DNA from: Rhipicephalus microplus
Taxonomy: Eukaryota; Arthropoda; Arachnida; Ixodida; Ixodidae
Assembly (NCBI RefSeq): GCF_043290135.1
Contig: NC_134701.1
Span: 96,056,202-96,120,201, forward strand
DNA length: 64,000 bases
Reading direction: 5' to 3'
Of the stretch, positions 57,956-64,000 are shown one piece after another. Made by a program: the position numbers and the translations under genes. Positions within the stretch are counted from its first letter, which is position 1. Every line of letters begins with the position of its first letter. The notes under the pieces are model-generated. The model did no database searches. It was given only the letters and a program-made list of their open reading frames with translations, and was not told the DNA's origin.

Positions 57956-60900
57956 CCAAGGGTTAACAGCAGCACACCCACTGGAGGCTGCAATAGAACA
58001 GCCACTAAGAGCGCTGCGCAATGCATTCCAGGAGTGCTCACCACGTCAAGCAGGCGCTCCTCCTGGAAGTGCTCCCTTTTTGCTCACCCTTTTTTTTCTC
58101 TCCTGCGTGATAATGCAGGCACAATCAACGGCCAGCAAAAGCATCAACTGTACCATGGAGTCACTGCCCTCCCTCTACTACAATGGAGTTTTCTCTTTCT
58201 TCTTCTAGTTAATGTGCGTGACCTTCAAAAACTGCACAGCCATGTGAGATTTCGCTGCTCCTACCCAGCAAGTCGCATGTCCTGGCGCTATTTTTGCCTC
58301 TCAAAAACGAACATTGAACCGAGTTGAACCTTGCTGCCATCGCTAAAAAAAAAGAATCCTTTTTACAACGTGGCCAGAAAAAGCACTGGATACGTAGGGC
58401 CAAACTGGATTTCCGGGAGATTTTTCCTATGACCCGTACAACCGGGAGAAACGCTCAAAATCCGGGAGTCTTTCGAGTATTTCAGGAGATTTGGCAGGTA
58501 TGGGTTCCCGACGTACCGCTGACGGTGCCTGTGGAGCCAGCAAGGAAGCCTGGCCCTGGCAGTGGTTCAGTCCTGGTTTGTCAGTCCTGGTAAACTGCAG
58601 TATGCACTCGCAAACCACTCATTCAGCTCCCAGAGAAAGATATTATAGATAGCGTAGAATGTTATTACTAATGTAGACTCATCCAAAAACTGCTTTTCAA
58701 ACCACCGGCATACAAAGGTGAACATTGTGCAAACAGTTGAGATGCTTGAAGAGTCCTGCCAAGAAACATGTGCAGAAATTATGAAGTGCTTTAGCAAGGC
58801 CCAGGTCAAAAAAGTGGTCAGGCTGGGGAAATAGACACTGGACAGGAGGCGCTTTCAGGCGCACCCAATCTTGGGCTTCACTGCCCAAAAATGGAACAGC
58901 CCAGAATGATGTGCAGTTCTGGGATTTCTTCGTATGTGGAAACCTGTGGCGTCAATACTGAGGAAATGTCGCGAGGCACTATTGGACATTTTCAGAGACC
59001 CCGGTGACAATGCCAGAACTTTCGAGGCCGACTTGTCATGCATTTTGCAATCTACAAAGGAAGTCGACGTCACTGACATTTCAAAGCATCCTGTGAGCTC
59101 ACTGAGAGCGATAAGACAACGGTTTTAAGTTCTCTGACGTTTTACAAACATTCAACCTCGCTATCCTTCCTGAACAAGTAACCGTGGCTTACAAGATCAG
59201 CCACCCACACGCCATTCCTACGGCCGTCCCATTTGGTTTGTCCCCCTGCGGAGAAGTGCAATGCTGTCGTCTCGTGGTGCTGCTAGATGGCGGTCATTCG
59301 CCACGAGTCGAGCGACACTCGTCTGCCGGGCACAGCGTGCAATCCCAGTCATTTCAGTCGTGGCATCAACAGTGTTTGCACGTTTGTACCTATTTGAGAC
59401 ACATTATAAGCACACAGTCCAAGTGTATCTGTGCCTTGCTGCAGCTACTAAGAAGTTCAGGTACGTTAAAAAGTTACTCTTTGCTTTTGCATGCAATCTT
59501 AGAGGTCGTTTAAAAGCGAATTTGGGCAACAGAGACTGCTAGTGCGAAACATTTCATCTGGGTTGCATGAAGATTGCTGAACAGTGTTTTATAAGTTGTC
59601 GCAAAATAGGACAGCATGTAAGTATGCCTCTTTGAAATGCAATGGCATTAAATGCTTGTTTTAACAATTCCCATGCAACTACGAAAATACTGCAGCAACT
59701 ACAATTACAGCATAGCTCTCTTTGGTTCAGACATCATAAGTGCTACTATGCTACCGCACTAGAAGGCATAGTGCGGTAGCATAGTTTATCTCACGCGCTT
59801 CAAGCAAAATACACAGTACTGTTCTGTTTGATAAATTCATAAGACCGCTATCAACTAAGATGGGCAGCACGTTGACTGATCGAGCACTCTAACACAAAAA
59901 GCTTGCTTGCAAACCACCACACAGAAAAGTGCTCAGTTGTGTTTGTTTTTGTATATGGTGAAAATCAAGGCTCTTGTCTTTGTAAATAAAGGCTCATGTG
60001 ATCTTGTCTAAAAGTGATCTTGTCTATTCCCTCTCTCACATCCTGATGATGGCTTTGATGCATCAAATCCCATTCTTGCTTGTCGAGCACGTCAACTAAG
60101 AATGTTGCAACATTCACTTCAATTCCACATATTATTTCCAAAACATTATGCACTGCAAGCTGCTTAGCAGAGGTGTAGAACGAAAAACACAGACAGACTA
60201 GACAAGACCCCTGAAGGATCTTTAGCAAAAAAGAAAAAAAAAAACAGCTCGAGTACAACGCGCGAGGTGACCACCAGCGTTCGTATCTACTATTCCGTGT
60301 GTGTGTGTGTTTCTTGCAACAAACTGTCCCCAAAAGGAAATTGCCAGAGCATAGCAAAACTCGACATGGAATCTGCGAAGTATTATGGCGATGTGCCTCT
60401 CCCCGCAGTCGTAAGTATGCAACAGAATTGAACAGGCAACTGACACTGCAATGGACACAGATGCCTAAGCTAGACTAAATGTACGCACATCTCACAGGAG
60501 GCCAATTCCAGGCAGCAAGCTGCCGCCTGGTTAAAGTTTCCTCTGCATGCCAATGCTGCTATGGTTGCTGCTGCTGATACAGGCACTGCCATTGCTGATT
60601 ACCTCAAGGAAGCCTAGTGCCCGGTGACACAGTGCTGTTCTCTTTCTCACCCCCCCCCCCCCCCCCACGTTGTTCCTATTATTTTTATTCTAAGCAGTTG
60701 GTGTATTTTTTGAGATACAAAGATGATGCCCTGTAGAACTAAGAAAACAAAACACGGTTTATCCATTTGTGGCTGCAACTAGAGCAGCTACTTCTTGAGA
60801 GCAATGAGCATACTGATGCTGGAACCAACACAGATGTCTCTTTAACACTTTCAAGACCACTTCATACGGCGATCGGTCTTATACAACCGATAGCTTTCAA

Positions 60901-61630
60901 CGCCCTTCCAAACTAAACTTTTTTCGCGCTTTCACATGTAGCGCAACATGCACAGTGTTTCTAACACTAGTCTTAAATTTTCTAACACTAGTCTTTACAC
61001 TAGTCTTAAATTTTCAGAGTAATTCATTTTTTTTTTCCCCGAGAGGCGGCGGCGCACAATCGCAGTTTATCTCGGGTGGGGTTGTGCCAGCTGATTGAAA
61101 GAATAGAGTCAAGTTCGTGACTTGGTGCTTTTAAAAAACGACACGTATCTAGCGATCCTACTGCTTCGACGGCTTAATCCGTTGAGGAAACAAACGGCGA
61201 AGTGTCGGAAGACCGGCTTTAGAAGCTCAGGTTTCAGTTCGGACGGAAAGCCAGAGGGCGATCAGCCTGGAAGCTCAACAGGTGGAGAAAGATTAGTTCC
61301 GTTTTTCGTTCCGCTTGCTCTTCAAGCTTGCGTGATCGCTACGGGTTCTTATTGCGTTATCTAAATTTGGCAAGCTTTCAACAACGTATCAAAATGACGT
61401 ACTGCCACCAGCGCAGAAGCGGATCGGCTTTGCACCACGACTGCACCGGCGTGCACATCACTGATTACATGTGGCACTCGGGAGCAGACCTAAAAAATTT
61501 CTGACAATCCTTAACTTCTTTGCTTTTTGTTTTCCTACGCAAGTGATCACTACACTTTGCGAAAACACAAAAAATATGACTGGGGAAAAATACTCGAAAC
61601 ACCGACGCATGCTCATTTGGATTGGTCATA
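57956..61630. other. No recognisable gene, apart from a hairpin
   Basis: A 64-codon frame at 58934-59128 and longer antisense frames have no family motif I recognise. A short tandem of CTAACACTAGTCTTAAATTTT lies near 60960-61015. Poly-C lies at 60650-60666. Confidence 0.4.
59745..59785. repeat. Perfect 16-bp hairpin
   Basis: ACTATGCTACCGCACT (59745-59760), a 9-base loop, and the exact complement AGTGCGGTAGCATAGT (59770-59785). Confidence 0.9.
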
Positions 61631-61631
61631 G

Positions 61632-61845
61632 GAAGAGATGACTCTGGATAAAATGATGAAATTCATTGGCCTTATAGTCTACATGGGCCTCGTCAAAAGT
61701 ACCACGTCTGAAGCTTTACTGGAACGTCTGAGAACTCTACAGCGGCTTGCTTCCATGGCGAATAATGCCTCGACGTTGTTTCATAGCGGTGCTCGCTATG
61801 CTTCACGTCGCTGATTTGGAAGCGCTTTTACCTTTTCCCCCAATT
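61632..61845 (+). pseudogene. piggyBac transposase fragment
   Basis: EEMTLDKMMKFIGLIVYMGLVK, then after a frame change LYSGLLPWRIMPRRCF and AVLAMLHVADLEA, match the N-terminal domain of piggyBac transposases (compare YIGMYLKMGLVQ and MPRNRF at 18.8-19.4 kb). No catalytic Asp region follows. It is a short relic of a different subfamily from the 18.4-kb gene. Confidence 0.7.
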
Positions 61846-62659
61846 GCAGACTTCATGTTTTTATTCTGCTTTCAGTAAAATGTGTTCTAAATTTGCAAAA
61901 AAATAATCTGTACTTAAAAACTGAACAGTCTTTCTTTTATTAGTTAAAGTGATGTGCTGCAGTCGCAGATACAGACGCTTTCTGTTTACGTGCAGTTATT
62001 GATTTCTTGCCAGTTGTTCGGATTGGAAAAAATAAATCGTTTTTTATGCTTTGTGTACTCATGCAAACAGCGGGTATGGTCTCTTCCTTGTATTTTATCG
62101 AAACTAACGTCGAGTGCAAAACGGGAAGTGTGGAGTAGAGCATGGAAGTCGGAAGCGAGGGATCAGTGCCGTTCGGGATTGCATCGGTCATGCGTATCGG
62201 AATAGAACACTTCGACGTGCTCAGTACGAGTTCCGAAGTATATGCCACTTAAGGCCACTTGCGTGCTTAGCAAAATTAGACTTGCGCGTGCGGCGAACTT
62301 CTAATTTGCGCTTCCGCCGCGCGCCCAGCCGTAGAGCGAGCGGCCGAGCGGGCATCGAACTACGACAAGCAGCCCCACCGTGCGTCAGGCATGAAACAGC
62401 GCATCGCTTTTGACCGGCCCTTGGCGTCACCTCCCCCTTCTAGCCACCATAACCTGCTCATTTTTGCGGACTACGTACGTAGCCAAAGCCACAATCCTCA
62501 TGGAGTGTCGTTCGTTGGCTTGGCTCTGTGCTTGGCTTTGTCGGCTTTGCGCATACATGGTCACGTGTGTGGAGTCATTTGTGAAGAGTTCGCGTGGTCG
62601 CTTGGTGCAACGTGAACCGTGTGTTGCGATTGTCTCATCCGATTTTGCTGCCAGCGAGT

Positions 62660-64000
62660 ATGCCGCCCCCAATGAAAATGTGGAAGTTCATCACGCTGGA
62701 AGATAAAGCTGCAATCATCAGCGAGGTGGAAAAGGGCAGAAAAAAAATTGACATCGCCGAAGAATTCAGCATTGCTTGCAGCTTGTTACTTGCAGCCACG
62801 ATTCTCAAGAACAAGGCCTCCATTCTTGGGGCACTTGAAAGCGGCGCATGTGCAAAAAACAAAACCGTGACGGCTGCCGCGTTCCCGGACGTGGACGAGG
62901 CGGTGTTCGCGTGGTTTTGTGAACAACGTGCCAACAAGGTGCCTTTATCTGGCAAGATCCTGCAACAGAAGGCGCTGGACTTCGCTTGTATGCTCAGCCC
63001 CGACAACTTTAAGGTGAGTCCCGGCTGACTGAGCCGTTTCAAAGCTCGCCATGACATCATTGCCAAAGTAATCTCCGGGGAGGCAGCAGCCGTCGACTCG
63101 GCGACGTCGTCGTGGCTGCTGAGCAACAAAGAACTGCTCGGCCAGTACAAGCCCTCGGACATATATAATGCCGATGAAACGGCATTGTTTTATGAAATAA
63201 TGCCATCCAAGACCTTGGACTTCAAAGGCCAGAAGTGCCACAATGGAAAGCACAGCAAGCAGCGCGTGACGATTTTATTGTGCGCCAACATGAATGGCAC
63301 AAATAAACGGCCACTGCTCATTATCAGCAGGAGCAAGAAGCCCCACTGTTTCAAGGGGAATCGCAGGCTGCCAGTAAGCTACACCGCGAACTTGAAGTTG
63401 TGGATGACGCGTGCTATTTTTAGCAGCTGGCTCCAGTCTTTCGATGCCGACATGCGGAAGGCAAACAGGGCAGTCTGCCTTCTTCTCGACAACTGTAGCG
63501 CCCATCACGTCGACGTGCAGCTCGGAAATGTGTGCGTCGTGTTTTTCCCACCAAACGGCACTTCCGAGAATAACGGAGTTATTCGCAGCGCGAAGTGTGC
63601 TTACAGAGAGAGGCTGATTCAGCGTTTGCTGCTGAATATACATATGAAGCGCCCGACTGACGTGGACTTGTTCATGGCGCTAGAGATGATCGCCGCCGCA
63701 TGGATTGCGACAAGTCCAGCCGTGATAACGAAATGCTTCACACACGCCGGCCTTGCCACTCCGCAGGCATCATGCACTAATCCGGCAGAACCAGAAGGTC
63801 CGCCTGTAGGCGCATTTGATGACGGTACTGGTAACAGCCCAGTGCCGTCGTCACTGACCAGTGCATGGGGCGAACTTTGTGCCGTGGCAAACGAGATTCC
63901 CAATGGCCTCAGCGTCCATGAGTTCGTTAGTGGGGACGAAGGCGTCGTCATGCAGGAAGAAGTGACTGATGAAGCCATCGTCAGCAGCGTGTGTGAGGTG
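62660..64000 (+). pseudogene. Tigger/pogo (TIGD-like) transposase, 3'-partial, one stop, third catalytic Asp lost
   Basis: The frame starts MPPPMKMWKF (62660) with a CENP-B-type helix-turn-helix (TLEDKAAIISEVEKGRKK, ATILKNK), then a Tc5-type DNA-binding domain (VFAWFCEQRANKVPLSG, LDFACML). A TGA at 63026-63028 sits where the family has Trp before LSRFKARH. The same frame is then open to the window end. The DDE_1 core has YNADETALFY (first Asp) and LLLDNCSAHH (second Asp). Where the family has a QPMDQGVI block, this copy reads TSENNGVI: four residues are missing and Asp is replaced. The rest, RSAKCAYRERLIQRLL, is well kept. The terminal inverted repeats and TA duplication were not found. Confidence 0.88.

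Overview
The window is eukaryotic repeat DNA, most likely from a hard tick (Ixodida). The evidence is a tRNA-derived SINE with the 3' body typical of ixodid genomes (at least six copies or fragments), spliced transposase genes with GT-AG introns, and layered Ty3/Gypsy, P-like, piggyBac, Tigger and non-LTR elements. The host call is an inference. I see no intact cellular gene. Nearly all coding sequence is transposon-derived, plus one dead kinase exon, one decayed zinc-finger array and one unidentified broken reading frame.

Layout. 1-7.2 kb: two convergent genes of one DNA transposon, a YqaJ-type exonuclease (+) with a single stop codon and an open five-exon THAP + DDE_Tnp_4 transposase (-); the pairing suggests the ISL2EU group. 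7.57-18.24 kb: a Ty3/Gypsy element with LTRs and a 4-bp target duplication, split in gag by a 4.07-kb P-like transposon (9.09-13.16 kb). 18.2-20.7 kb: a piggyBac gene with an internal deletion. 20.7-24 kb: an old LTR-retroelement relic and an unidentified coding relic. 27.0-27.6 kb: a dead HIPK-like kinase exon. 27.9-31.2 kb: a very old second Gypsy whose gag is split by a TTAA-flanked MITE. 32-39 kb: a LINE 3' end, SINEs, and a THAP9-like P transposase carrying a SINE in its coding exon. 38.3 kb: a MITE inside a SINE. 39.6-43.7 kb: a second, more decayed copy of the 9-kb P-like family, holding a solo LTR. 43.9-46.6 kb: decayed tandem C2H2 fingers. 46.76-50.57 kb: a very young, internally deleted Gypsy-type element on the minus strand. 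50.6-54.9 kb: a degraded LINE with an RNase H domain. 54.9-55.3 kb: a palindrome-rich array. 57.1-57.5 kb: a 63-bp minisatellite. 61.6 kb: a piggyBac fragment. 62.66-64 kb: a Tigger/pogo transposase running off the end.

The genes do not form a pathway. They record an insertion history that can be ordered from target duplications and restored reading frames: Gypsy then P-like element; P-like copy then solo LTR; old Gypsy then MITE; P transposase then SINE; SINE then MITE. The youngest event is probably the 46.8-kb element, whose 737-bp LTRs differ at two positions by eye.
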